A stretch of 64,000 nt of DNA from Collimonas sp. PA-H2 (GTDB lineage: Bacteria; Pseudomonadota; Gammaproteobacteria; Burkholderiales; Burkholderiaceae_D). The stretch covers positions 248,001 through 312,000 of the forward strand of contig NZ_PDBX01000002.1 in the NCBI RefSeq assembly GCF_002564105.1. The letters run 5' to 3'. The translations under genes and the position numbers were made by a program. Numbering within the stretch: the stretch's first letter is position 1; each line of letters opens with the position of its first letter. Below are positions 9,603 to 16,615 of this stretch, piece by piece. The notes below the pieces were generated by a model. That model did no database searches. It saw only the letters and a program-made list of their open reading frames with translations, and was not told where the DNA came from.

Positions 9603-10585
9603 TGGAAGCCGCGCTGCTACGCAAACCACCGGTGGCCCTGCTGTCGAGACTGGCGCTTCTGCTCAGCCTGACAGCGGCACTGACGGTCAATTGCGGCGCG
9701 GCTCTGGCCGACACCACCAGCTTCAGCTTTGCCGTGATCGCCCACGCTTTCCGCAGCAACTCCGACGAAACCACGCTGCGCAACGCCATCGCCGAAACCG
9801 ATGCCGACAACCTGGCGTTTGTGGTGGCGAATGGCATCAAAGCCAGCAGCGAGCCTTGCTCGGACAAGTTGTACAGCCAACGCAAGGCTTTGTTAAGCAG
9901 CGCCAAAAACGGCTTGATCGTGTCGCTCTCGGCAAGCGACTGGGTAACCTGCCGCACCGCGGCCGACCGCTCGGCCGCGATCGAACGCCTGAACCGGGTG
10001 CGCGACCTGTTCTTCTCCGACGAATTCTCTTTCGGCGACAGCAAGATCCCCCTGATCAGGCAATCGACCTCGCCAAAATTCCACAGCTATGTGGAAAACG
10101 CCAGATGGGAGATCGGCAACGTGGTATTCGCCACCATCAATCTGCCGGCCAGCAACAACCACTATCTGGCGGAAGGCGGCCGCAACAGCGAATTCGAAGA
10201 CCGGCAGATCGCCAACCGCGAATGGCTGCAGCGGATTTTCCTGAATGCGGCGCAAAAAAAATCGGATGCGGTCGTCTTGTTTTGCGATGGCGATCCGCTG
10301 GCGACCCAGCGTCACCGAGTCTTCGATTTCAACGTCAAGCGCGACGGCTTCGCCGAAATCCGCCAGCGCATCAGCGTCCACGCCAGCCAGTTCGGCGGCA
10401 AGGTGCTGATCATCCACGGCCCGCATGGCGCCGACGCGCCCGCCTCGACTGCTATCGTCTGGCAACGCAACCTGGGCGACCTGGAAGTCAGCGGCAGCTG
10501 GCTGAAAGTCAATTTCGACCCGGCCAATCCCAAGCTGTTCGATCTTGGCAAGAACGCCGACCAGGCAAAGCTGACGCGCCGCTAA
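9602..10585 (+). CDS. secreted protein with a possible degenerate metallophosphoesterase fold
   Basis: A 327-aa protein whose ATG overlaps the mutS stop. The first about 36 residues form a signal peptide (hydrophobic LALLLSLTAALTVNCGAALA). The mature part starts SFSFAVIAHAF, then carries blocks spaced like calcineurin-type phosphoesterases (VFATINLPASNNHY, ANREWLQRIFLNAA, VLIIHGPHGADAP). Canonical metal ligands of the family (GDxHG, GNHE) are not intact, so catalysis is doubtful. The role is unknown. Coupling to mutS is by position; a shared function is unlikely because one product is secreted and the other is cytoplasmic. Confidence 0.6.
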   Translation: MEAALLRKPPVALLSRLALLLSLTAALTVNCGAALADTTSFSFAVIAHAFRSNSDETTLRNAIAETDADNLAFVVANGIKASSEPCSDKLYSQRKALLSSAKNGLIVSLSASDWVTCRTAADRSAAIERLNRVRDLFFSDEFSFGDSKIPLIRQSTSPKFHSYVENARWEIGNVVFATINLPASNNHYLAEGGRNSEFEDRQIANREWLQRIFLNAAQKKSDAVVLFCDGDPLATQRHRVFDFNVKRDGFAEIRQRISVHASQFGGKVLIIHGPHGADAPASTAIVWQRNLGDLEVSGSWLKVNFDPANPKLFDLGKNADQAKLTRR

Positions 10586-10697
10586 GCACGCCATCCCCCG
10601 CCTGAGAACCTGCGTTCTAAGGACACGCCTAAGTTTCGCATCAATTAATAAAATATCTATTTTTTAGCACGCTCCTTTGCGAAGATAGCTGTTGCAA

Positions 10698-10761
10698 ATG
10701 CGTATATTAAAAACATTACGCATGGTTGTCACTTGACACCCAGCATGCAACCATCTACACT
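10698..10761 (+). promoter_or_regulatory. promoter with two inverted repeats upstream of the toxin-like gene
   Basis: A consensus-like sigma70 promoter: TTGACA at 10733-10738, a 17-bp spacer, TACACT at 10756-10761. Two inverted repeats overlap or abut it: ATGCGTA / TACGCAT at 10698-10704 and 10717-10723, and ATGGTTG / CAACCAT at 10722-10728 and 10748-10754, the latter bracketing the -35 box. These are good candidates for operators of the downstream DNA-binding protein. With a start near 10768, the transcript would begin about 4 nt before the ATG at 10772. Confidence 0.6.
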
Positions 10762-10771
10762 GGAGACGTTA

Positions 10772-11041
10772 ATGACTCGCCCCGCTCATCCGCAAAAGGA
10801 AATCGAAAAGTCTCTTAAGCATGCGGAAAGCTGCGGCTGGCGAGTGAAGCTTGGCGGCAGTCACGCCTGGGGCAAGATCTACTGTCCTTATAACGATGCG
10901 GAATGCCGTTGCGGCGAATTCTGCATCACCTGCGTCTGGAGCTCGCCCAGGAATCCGGGCAATCATGCCCGCGCCTTAATGCGCGTGGTGGACAACTGCA
11001 CGACGCACAGGCAGCAGATAGCAACAAAAAAACCGGAGTAA
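10772..11041 (+). CDS. small HicA-like protein, putative toxin of a two-gene TA-type unit
   Basis: An 89-aa protein. The segment EIEKSLKHAESCGWRVKLGG, followed at once by SHAW, resembles the start of HicA-type mRNA interferases, which use a Gly-Trp, a beta-hairpin and a conserved Gly-Ser-His. The second half has four cysteines in two pairs (YCPYNDAECRCGEFC region) and the stretch WSSPRNPGNHARALMR. The ATG at 10772 has GGAG just upstream; an earlier TTG at 10733 is the promoter -35 box and is not used. The downstream gene starts 7 nt after this stop. Toxin identity is inference from the HicA-like pattern and the pairing with a DNA-binding partner; the Cys pairs are not a classic HicA feature. 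Confidence 0.6.
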   Translation: MTRPAHPQKEIEKSLKHAESCGWRVKLGGSHAWGKIYCPYNDAECRCGEFCITCVWSSPRNPGNHARALMRVVDNCTTHRQQIATKKPE

Positions 11042-11048
11042 TACCATC

Positions 11049-11570
11049 ATGGAATACACCTTCACCCTGAAGTACCAGCTCTCTGCCGCGGACTGCGACC
11101 ATGATCAGCTGGTCGAGCGCCTCGGCGCTGCCGGTTGCGATGACGCCCTGGTCGGCGTCGGCCAGGTGCGCCGCATCGCCCTCGAATTCACCCGCGAATC
11201 CGCAACAGCCGAAGCCGCGCTGCTAAGTGCGCTGGCAGACATCAAGCGCGCCATTCCCGGCGCCAGGCTGATCGAGGCGACGCCCGATTTCGTGGGACTG
11301 ACCGATGTGGCGGAACTGCTGGGCGTGAGTCGCCAGAATATGCGCAAGCTGATGGTTAACAATGCCAGTTTTCCAGCCCCGATTCATGACGGCAACGTCG
11401 CCATCTGGCATCTGGCTGATGTCTTCGCATGGCTAACGTGGAAAGGCGGCTATCAATTGGAGCAAAGAACGGTTGCTGTGGCAAAGGCTGCCAAGCAAAT
11501 CAACCTGGCCAGGGAGGCTGGCCAGCTTGCCCCGGAAATGCGGCTCGAAGTACAAGCCTTGTTCGCCTAG
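11049..11570 (+). CDS. HTH DNA-binding protein, putative antitoxin partner
   Basis: A 173-aa protein with two parts. Residues about 1-75 form an alpha/beta region (LKYQLSAADCDHDQLVERLG, GQVRRIALEF). Residues about 80-130 form a MerR/AlpA-like helix-turn-helix (VGLTDVAELLGVSRQNMRKL) followed by FPAPIHDGNVAIWHLADVFAWL, the wing-like segment typical of excisionase-type binders. Its ribosome-binding GGAG overlaps the stop codon of the upstream gene, suggesting coupled translation. As in hicAB, the putative toxin is first and the DNA-binding partner second. Autoregulation through the inverted repeats at 10698-10754 is inference. Confidence 0.62.
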   Translation: MEYTFTLKYQLSAADCDHDQLVERLGAAGCDDALVGVGQVRRIALEFTRESATAEAALLSALADIKRAIPGARLIEATPDFVGLTDVAELLGVSRQNMRKLMVNNASFPAPIHDGNVAIWHLADVFAWLTWKGGYQLEQRTVAVAKAAKQINLAREAGQLAPEMRLEVQALFA

Positions 11571-11639
11571 GGTCCCGCTAACGGACCCCGGCATTTTCCG
11601 GGAACGGCATCGCATGGGCGGCAGCAACCGCCCTGCGAT

Positions 11640-12182
11640 TTAGTGGATAGGATGACTGCGGAAATGATCATCCGCGCCATCTTCGTCCTGGTCGTCGTGA
11701 TGATGACCGTGGGCGCCGTGGACATGCTGATGCGCGATTTCTTCTTCTGTCGCAGCGCGGACTTCCGTCACGTTCAGATCGAAACGCAAGGCGATGCCGG
11801 CCAGCGGATGATTACCGTCGAGCACGACCTTGTCGTCGGCAATATCGGTCACCGTGAAAATCAGGGCTTGCTCTTCCTCATCTTCATTGTCTGGCGTGCC
11901 TTCAAATTGCATACCGACTTCCAGCGGTGTCGGCAAACGGTTGCGCGGCTCTATCTTGACCAGGTTCGAATCGTATTCGCCAAAGGCGTCGTCCGGCTCG
12001 ACCTGCAGCTCGGTGTGATAGCCGGTTTCCTTGCCATCCAGTGCTTCTTCGATTTTCGGCAACGTGTTTTCATAGCCGCCGTGCAAATACACCATCGGCT
12101 CGCTGCTTTCTTCGATCAGATTGCCTTGGGCATCTGACAATTTGTAGCGTACAGTCACTACCGTATTTTTGGCAATCTTCAT
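11640..12182 (-). CDS. slyD: FKBP-type peptidyl-prolyl isomerase, SlyD type
   Basis: A 180-aa SlyD-type prolyl isomerase/chaperone. It starts MKIAKNTVVTVRYKLSDAQG, contains VYLHGGYENTLPKIEEAL and the insert-in-flap domain around 70-130, and ends in a His/Asp-rich tail (HQHVHGAHGHHHDD) like the metal-binding tail of E. coli SlyD, which delivers nickel to hydrogenase and urease maturation. The start at 12182 has AAAGGA 7 nt upstream; that sequence lies inside a possible 5-codon extension beginning at 12197. It is convergent with the TA-type unit. Confidence 0.9.
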   Translation of the reverse strand: MKIAKNTVVTVRYKLSDAQGNLIEESSEPMVYLHGGYENTLPKIEEALDGKETGYHTELQVEPDDAFGEYDSNLVKIEPRNRLPTPLEVGMQFEGTPDNEDEEEQALIFTVTDIADDKVVLDGNHPLAGIALRFDLNVTEVRAATEEEIAHQHVHGAHGHHHDDQDEDGADDHFRSHPIH

Positions 12183-12346
12183 GATCATTCCTTTCATTTA
12201 ACATGCGTTGGGATTATACCCGCCGGAATGGCTCAGCCTTGCCGAGAACGCAAAATTTACTCACTCAACGTTAGCCCAGGCCGCTGGAAATTGCCGATAG
12301 CGCACGGAATCATTAGTCCTGCCTAATTTTACGGCATGCAACCCGA

Positions 12347-12358
12347 TATAATACGCGC
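12347..12358 (+). promoter_or_regulatory. TATAAT box 6 nt before the roxA start codon
   Basis: A perfect TATAAT at 12347-12352 is followed by six bases and then the ATG of the next gene, so a transcript from it would begin at or next to the start codon. No good -35 box is seen 16-18 bp upstream. No Shine-Dalgarno sequence precedes the ATG. Confidence 0.45.
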
Positions 12359-13480
12359 ATGAAAAATTCCACACTCCTGGGCGAACTGACGCCCGCACAA
12401 TTCCTGCGCGACTACTGGCATAAAAAGCCGCTGCTAATCCGTCAAGCCTTGCCCGGCTTTAAACCGCTGCTATCGCCCGAGGCGCTGTTTGAACTGGCCC
12501 GGCGCGACGACGTCGAATCGCGGCTGGTCACACATTTCAAGCAGCAATGGCAAGTCAGCAACGGCCCGGTCACCGATTTGCCGACGACTGAGCAAAAAGA
12601 CTGGACCCTGCTGGTGCAAGGCGTCAACCTGCATGACGACAACGCCGACGCCTTGCTACGCCAGTTCCGCTTCATTCCCGACGCCCGCCTGGACGACCTG
12701 ATGATCAGCTACGCCACCGACACCGGCGGCGTCGGTCCGCACTTCGATTCCTACGATGTCTTCCTGCTGCAGGCGCATGGCCAGCGGCGCTGGAAAATCG
12801 GCGCCACCCAGGACCTGAGCCTGGTGGAAGGCAGCGCCTTGAAGATCCTCAAGAATTTCAAGCCCGAAGAGGAGTTCGTGCTCGAGCCCGGCGACATGCT
12901 CTACCTGCCGCCGCAATATGCGCACGACGGCGTCGCCGTCGGCGAATGCATGACCTATTCGATCGGCTTCCGCGCACCGCCGTTCCAGGAATTGGGCGAA
13001 GCCTTCCTGCAATTCATGGCCGACTCGATCGACCTGCCCGGCCGCTATGCCGATCCGCAACTGGAAGCCAGCAAGCATCCGGCGGAAATCAGCGGCAGCA
13101 TGCTGACGCAGATTGCGGATGAGCTGAATAAAGTGCGCTTCACCGATGACGACATCGCCATCTTCGTTGGCCAGTACCTGTCTGAACCAAAGGCCAGCGT
13201 ATTCTTCGACTCGCCGGCCAAGCCGCTGACGCTGGCGCGCTTTACCGCCGCGCTCGGCAAGCGCGGCGTAGCGCTGTCGCGCAAGACCCAGATGCTGTAT
13301 CGCGGCAAGCACGTATTCATCAATGGCGAATCGTTTTCCATCGGCCGCGCCGACAAGGCATCGCTGACCTTGCTGGCCGACGAACGCCGTCTGGACAGCG
13401 CAGCAGCCGCAAAAGTATCGACCGACGTGCTGGAAGCGTTGCACACCTGGTACGAAGACGGCTGGGTTACGCTCGGCTGA
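12359..13480 (+). CDS. roxA: ribosomal oxygenase, 50S protein L16 arginine hydroxylase (YcfD type)
   Basis: A 373-aa JmjC/cupin-fold Fe(II)/2-oxoglutarate oxygenase. The metal triad is visible as HFDSYD (about residues 125-130, His and Asp) and the distal His in YLPPQYAHDG (near 187). YcfD/RoxA hydroxylates an arginine of ribosomal protein L16. The N-terminus LTPAQFLRDYWHKKPLLIRQAL matches YcfD, supporting the ATG at 12359. A C-terminal winged-helix-like domain follows the dimerisation helices. Length agrees with E. coli RoxA (373 aa). Divergent from slyD across 176 bp. Confidence 0.9.
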   Translation: MKNSTLLGELTPAQFLRDYWHKKPLLIRQALPGFKPLLSPEALFELARRDDVESRLVTHFKQQWQVSNGPVTDLPTTEQKDWTLLVQGVNLHDDNADALLRQFRFIPDARLDDLMISYATDTGGVGPHFDSYDVFLLQAHGQRRWKIGATQDLSLVEGSALKILKNFKPEEEFVLEPGDMLYLPPQYAHDGVAVGECMTYSIGFRAPPFQELGEAFLQFMADSIDLPGRYADPQLEASKHPAEISGSMLTQIADELNKVRFTDDDIAIFVGQYLSEPKASVFFDSPAKPLTLARFTAALGKRGVALSRKTQMLYRGKHVFINGESFSIGRADKASLTLLADERRLDSAAAAKVSTDVLEALHTWYEDGWVTLG

Positions 13481-14083
13481 TTGTGGCGGGATGTTTTTGG
13501 AATGGTGAATTTTTTCCGGGAACATCCACCTCTCGCTCCGAAAAAGTAAAGTCGATTTTATTATTTGCTTACGATATTTGAATATCTGCTAAAGGCTGAA
13601 ACACCTGCTGCATAAAAACCGTGCATAAAACAAATAGAAATTCGTTAAATGTAATTAATAATAAAACAAACATCGAATTAATATTTACTGCCAGTTTGCT
13701 TAAATATTATTCACAATTGACAGTATTTAACAAATCCAAAGTCAATCCAACAGTAAACGACGCCTGCCATAGCACTGTTTCGACGGCAATCGCCCTACAC
13801 CTTTTAACAGTAATTCTGACAGCCGGCAGCGCTCACGCATCATCCATAAAATTGAAGCGGCTTCCATAAGATTGAAAAGCGCTGTTGCGTTGATACAAAT
13901 TCTTACCAAATAGCAAACCGTCAATGTCATATTTAACAAATTCCGGCTATAATCCTGAGCTGGAAAGTTTTTGTTGCAACGCGATGCGCAGTCCCGGCAA
14001 AGCACTGCGAAAACATCCTGTAGAGCGATAATTACCGGTAATTATTCATCGCAAAAATTTTGATTACTACTGAAGGAACATTC
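13481..14083. other. AT-rich intergenic region
   Basis: About 600 bp without a convincing gene; 13540-13760 is clearly richer in A and T than the flanks. An 82-codon reading frame at 13621-13869 starts with GTG, lacks a ribosome-binding site and has no recognisable content, so I do not call it. The right part holds the promoter and a palindrome of the lipoprotein gene, listed separately. Confidence 0.55.
13924..14045 (+). promoter_or_regulatory. promoter and 18-bp perfect palindrome upstream of the Ala-rich lipoprotein
   Basis: TATAAT at 13948-13953 with an ATGTCA -35-like box at 13924-13929 (18-bp spacer). Downstream, within the expected 5' leader, ATAATTACCGGTAATTAT at 14028-14045 is a perfect 18-bp palindrome. 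It could be an operator or, in RNA, a hairpin 38 nt before the ATG. Confidence 0.5.
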
Positions 14084-14407
14084 ATGAAAAAAACACTGTT
14101 GATCGCATCCCTGTTGGCTCTGACTCTGGCTGCTTGCGGCAAAAAAGACGAAGCTCCTGCTGCTGACGCTTCGGCTCCAGCACCAATGGCTGCTCCAGCA
14201 CCTGCTGCTGCTGACGCTGCCGCTTCCGCTGCATCCGACGCTGCTGCTGCTGCAACTGCCGCTGGTTCCGCTGCTGCTGACGCTGCAACTGCTGCTGGTT
14301 CCGCCGCTGCTGCTGCTGGCTCCGCTGCTGCTGATGCTGCTCACACAGCTGTTGACGCTGCTGCTGACGCTGCCAAAGCTGCTGCCGCACCTGCTGCTTC
14401 CAAGTAA
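14084..14407 (+). CDS. small alanine-rich lipoprotein
   Basis: A 107-aa protein with a lipoprotein signal peptide MKKTLLIASLLALTLAAC, the Cys being the lipidation site. The mature part begins GKKDEAPAAD and then is almost entirely Ala with regularly spaced Asp, Ser, Gly and Thr in imperfect repeats (SAAADAAT, AAGSAAA), probably one extended amphipathic helix. No catalytic motif. GAAGGA lies 8 nt upstream of the ATG, so the start at 14084 is well supported. A strong terminator follows. An outer-membrane or envelope structural role, Lpp-like in size and helicity, is a guess. Confidence 0.8.
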   Translation: MKKTLLIASLLALTLAACGKKDEAPAADASAPAPMAAPAPAAADAAASAASDAAAAATAAGSAAADAATAAGSAAAAAGSAAADAAHTAVDAAADAAKAAAAPAASK

Positions 14408-14422
14408 TCATTGGTTGCGTAG

Positions 14423-14450
14423 AAAAAGCCGACCTCTGGTCGGCTTTTTT
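14423..14450 (+). terminator. rho-independent terminator of the lipoprotein gene
   Basis: A 12-bp stem (AAAAAGCCGACC at 14423-14434 with GGTCGGCTTTTT at 14438-14449), a TCT loop and a T run, 16 nt after the stop codon. The A and T flanks could let it work in both directions, also for the convergent MBL gene. Confidence 0.92.
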
Positions 14451-14511
14451 ATTGCCTGCGTTTTAACGCCAGGCCACCCCTCTCGCCTTCTCTTCCCTTA
14501 TCCGCAACAGC

Positions 14512-15285
14512 TCACATCTCGATCCAGCTGAAACCCTCTTCCTGGCAAGCGATCGTGATCTCCACCAATTCGTTGTGACGGGCATCGGACAATGCCGCGT
14601 AAGCCAGCTCCGGCAAGTTATTGCGGGCACTCAGATGTGCGCCCACCACCTTGCGCAATCTCGACTGGTCCAGCGCCTTCAAAATTTCACACGCTGCCTG
14701 GTTCGACAAATGGCCGTACTCGCCGCCGATGCGACGCTTGAGCGAAGGCGGATAGGCCGAGTTGCGCAGCATCTCGCGATCATGGTTGCATTCCAACACC
14801 AGCGCATCGCTGCCACCCAAGGCTTGCACCAGGTGATCGGTCAGCTTGCCGGCATCGGTGAGCACGCCCAGCTTATGCTTGCCATCGGTGGCGACGTACT
14901 GCACCGGCTCGCGCGCATCATGCGGGACTGTATAGGGGATTAATTGCAGATCGCCGATGGCGAGGGCTTCGCCGTCGCGGCAAAAGCCGACCGTCACGCC
15001 GGAGCAATCCTGGCGCAGCGCCTGGAAGGTGCCGTAGGTAAGCCAGACCGGCAAGCGATGGCGGCGGGCGAACTTGAAAACGCCGCCGATGTGGTCTTGA
15101 TGTTCGTGGGTGACGACAATTGCAGAGAGGGAGGCGCCATCCAGGCCCAGGCGGGCCAGACGCCTTTCGGTTTCGCGTATGCCGAAACCGCAGTCGAGCA
15201 TCACATTGGTCGTGCTGCCGGCGGAAGTAGCCGATATCAGCAGTGCGTTGCCTTCACTACCACTACCCAAACTTGCGAATTTCAA
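14512..15285 (-). CDS. MBL-fold metallo-hydrolase (YycJ-like)
   Basis: A 257-aa metallo-beta-lactamase-fold protein. The metal-binding motif THEHQDHIGG lies near residues 59-68, and LECNHD near 165 provides further ligands. The N-terminus MKFASLGSGSEGNALLI is typical of the YycJ/WalJ-like group, some of which are exonucleases. It starts with TTG at 15285, preceded by AGGA at 7 nt. It ends the minus-strand block dapA-bamC-MBL, a frequent order in Burkholderiales, and starts 61 bp after the bamC stop. Substrate not determinable from sequence. Confidence 0.85.
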   Translation of the reverse strand: MKFASLGSGSEGNALLISATSAGSTTNVMLDCGFGIRETERRLARLGLDGASLSAIVVTHEHQDHIGGVFKFARRHRLPVWLTYGTFQALRQDCSGVTVGFCRDGEALAIGDLQLIPYTVPHDAREPVQYVATDGKHKLGVLTDAGKLTDHLVQALGGSDALVLECNHDREMLRNSAYPPSLKRRIGGEYGHLSNQAACEILKALDQSRLRKVVGAHLSARNNLPELAYAALSDARHNELVEITIACQEEGFSWIEM

Positions 15286-15346
15286 GGATAGGTCCTATAG
15301 CTTAAGAAACGCACCGCAGTTTTGCCGGCATGCCAGATGAACAGAT

Positions 15347-16522
15347 TTACTTCAGCTGTTCATTCAGCAATGCCAGGATCTTGTCGGAAGTTTTCGACAA
15401 TTCAGGCTTGCCATCCTTGTTCAGCACAGTAACCTGGCTGCCGGCATCCGAACCCTTGACGGCAATGCGATAGCTGGCTGCATTCTTTGCCTTGTCGCTG
15501 TCCGAGCTGCTGAATATCTTGGCGAAGAAACCCTTGTCCGATTTCTTGTCCTTGGCATCCGCATCCTGGTCAACGTAGCGCACGAAGTACACGCCTTGCG
15601 TACGGTCACGGTCTTCCACGGTAAAGCCGACACGGTCCAGCGCCAGGCCGACGCGACGCCATGCGCGGTCGAAGCCTTCATCTATCTGGACGAAGTCGCC
15701 GGCAGCATTCTTGACCAGCTTGGAACGCGCCTGCAGCGACGGCGTATTGGCCACAGCGGCCTTGGCCTTCACTTCATCGGCGCCCAGGCGGCCCATCAGG
15801 CGCGACAGAAATTCTGCTTCCAGCTGCGGATCGGCGGGGCGTGCGGTCCAGATGCTGGATTCTTTTTGCGCGCCGGACAAGACTTCTTCGGCGCCGCGGT
15901 GGCTGACGTAGATTTCGGTAGTGCCGTTCGGACCACGCTCCAGACGGGTGCGGAACTTGTCGCGCTCACCTGTCGAATACAGCGAATCGAATACCTTGCC
16001 CAGGGTGTTGCGGACGAAATCCTGCGGGATCTTGGCGCGGTTTTCAGCCCAGTCGGTTTCCATCACGCCGGTTTCCGGATTTTCGATATTGATCAGGAAG
16101 CCTGAATCCTGCCAGAAATCCTTGACCTTAGGCCACAGGTTTTCAGGCGTTGAACTGACTACCAGCCAGCGCTGCGAACCATCGCGCTCGATGTGCATGT
16201 CAGGCGCCGCATTAGGCGCAACCGCCGCTGCCGCTGCCGCCGGACGCGCACCTTGCTCCAGGTTGTAGCCGGAGGCAGTGGCTGTACCTGCATTCGTCTC
16301 AGGGATGGCATAACGATTTTCACGCTGCAGCTGGGTCAGGTCGGGCGGGATGTCCAGCTTCGGCGCCGTTACCTTGCCTGCGCTTTTGTAATCGATACGA
16401 TCCGGCTCAAGCACCGAATTGATCGAAGAGCATCCTGCCAGACCGGCCAGCGCCAAAGCGATAACAATGCCACGTTGTGGGAGACTGAATTGAGTCGATG
16501 GAATGTTCTTGCGAATAGTCAT
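15347..16522 (-). CDS. bamC: outer membrane protein assembly factor BamC
   Basis: A 391-aa lipoprotein of the BAM complex. The signal peptide ends in ALALAGLAGC (lipid-modified Cys near residue 31). The following unstructured segment (IDYKSAGKVTAPKLDIPPDL) corresponds to the lasso that contacts BamD. Two helix-grip domains follow, with RWLVVSSTPENLWPKVKDFW and FDRAWRRVGLALDRVGFTV. The position directly after dapA is the usual place of bamC (formerly nlpB). It acts at the periplasmic face of the outer membrane. Confidence 0.93.
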   Translation of the reverse strand: MTIRKNIPSTQFSLPQRGIVIALALAGLAGCSSINSVLEPDRIDYKSAGKVTAPKLDIPPDLTQLQRENRYAIPETNAGTATASGYNLEQGARPAAAAAAVAPNAAPDMHIERDGSQRWLVVSSTPENLWPKVKDFWQDSGFLINIENPETGVMETDWAENRAKIPQDFVRNTLGKVFDSLYSTGERDKFRTRLERGPNGTTEIYVSHRGAEEVLSGAQKESSIWTARPADPQLEAEFLSRLMGRLGADEVKAKAAVANTPSLQARSKLVKNAAGDFVQIDEGFDRAWRRVGLALDRVGFTVEDRDRTQGVYFVRYVDQDADAKDKKSDKGFFAKIFSSSDSDKAKNAASYRIAVKGSDAGSQVTVLNKDGKPELSKTSDKILALLNEQLK

Positions 16523-16556
16523 GTGGATACAGGATCAAAAAGACGAAGGAAATTTT

Positions 16557-16591
16557 AGTGTAGTGTTTCGCAGATCATGAAACTCTACACT
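16557..16591. repeat. 35-bp palindrome between dapA and bamC
   Basis: AGTGTAG-T-GTTTC at 16557-16569 pairs with GAAAC-T-CTACACT at 16579-16591 around a 9-nt centre; only the T/T pair is mismatched. Its left end AGTGTAGTGTTTCGC is identical to the left end (6722-6736) of the 150-bp palindromic element before mutS. It may be a truncated or minimal form of that repeat, or act as an mRNA hairpin between the two cistrons. Confidence 0.7.
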
Positions 16592-16615
16592 AGAGAAAAC
16601 GCCTGTCAGCGCAGC

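Noticed and set aside
10733..10771. TTG start for the toxin-like gene at 10733
   Set aside because: The TTG is the -35 box TTGACA; ATG at 10772 has GGAG upstream and gives the HicA-like N-terminus.
11570..11600. Hairpin after the antitoxin-like gene as a terminator
   Set aside because: GGTCC/GGACC pairs but there is no T tract and the stem is short.
13621..13869. 82-codon GTG-start open frame
   Set aside because: No ribosome-binding site, AT-rich, no recognisable content; probably non-coding.
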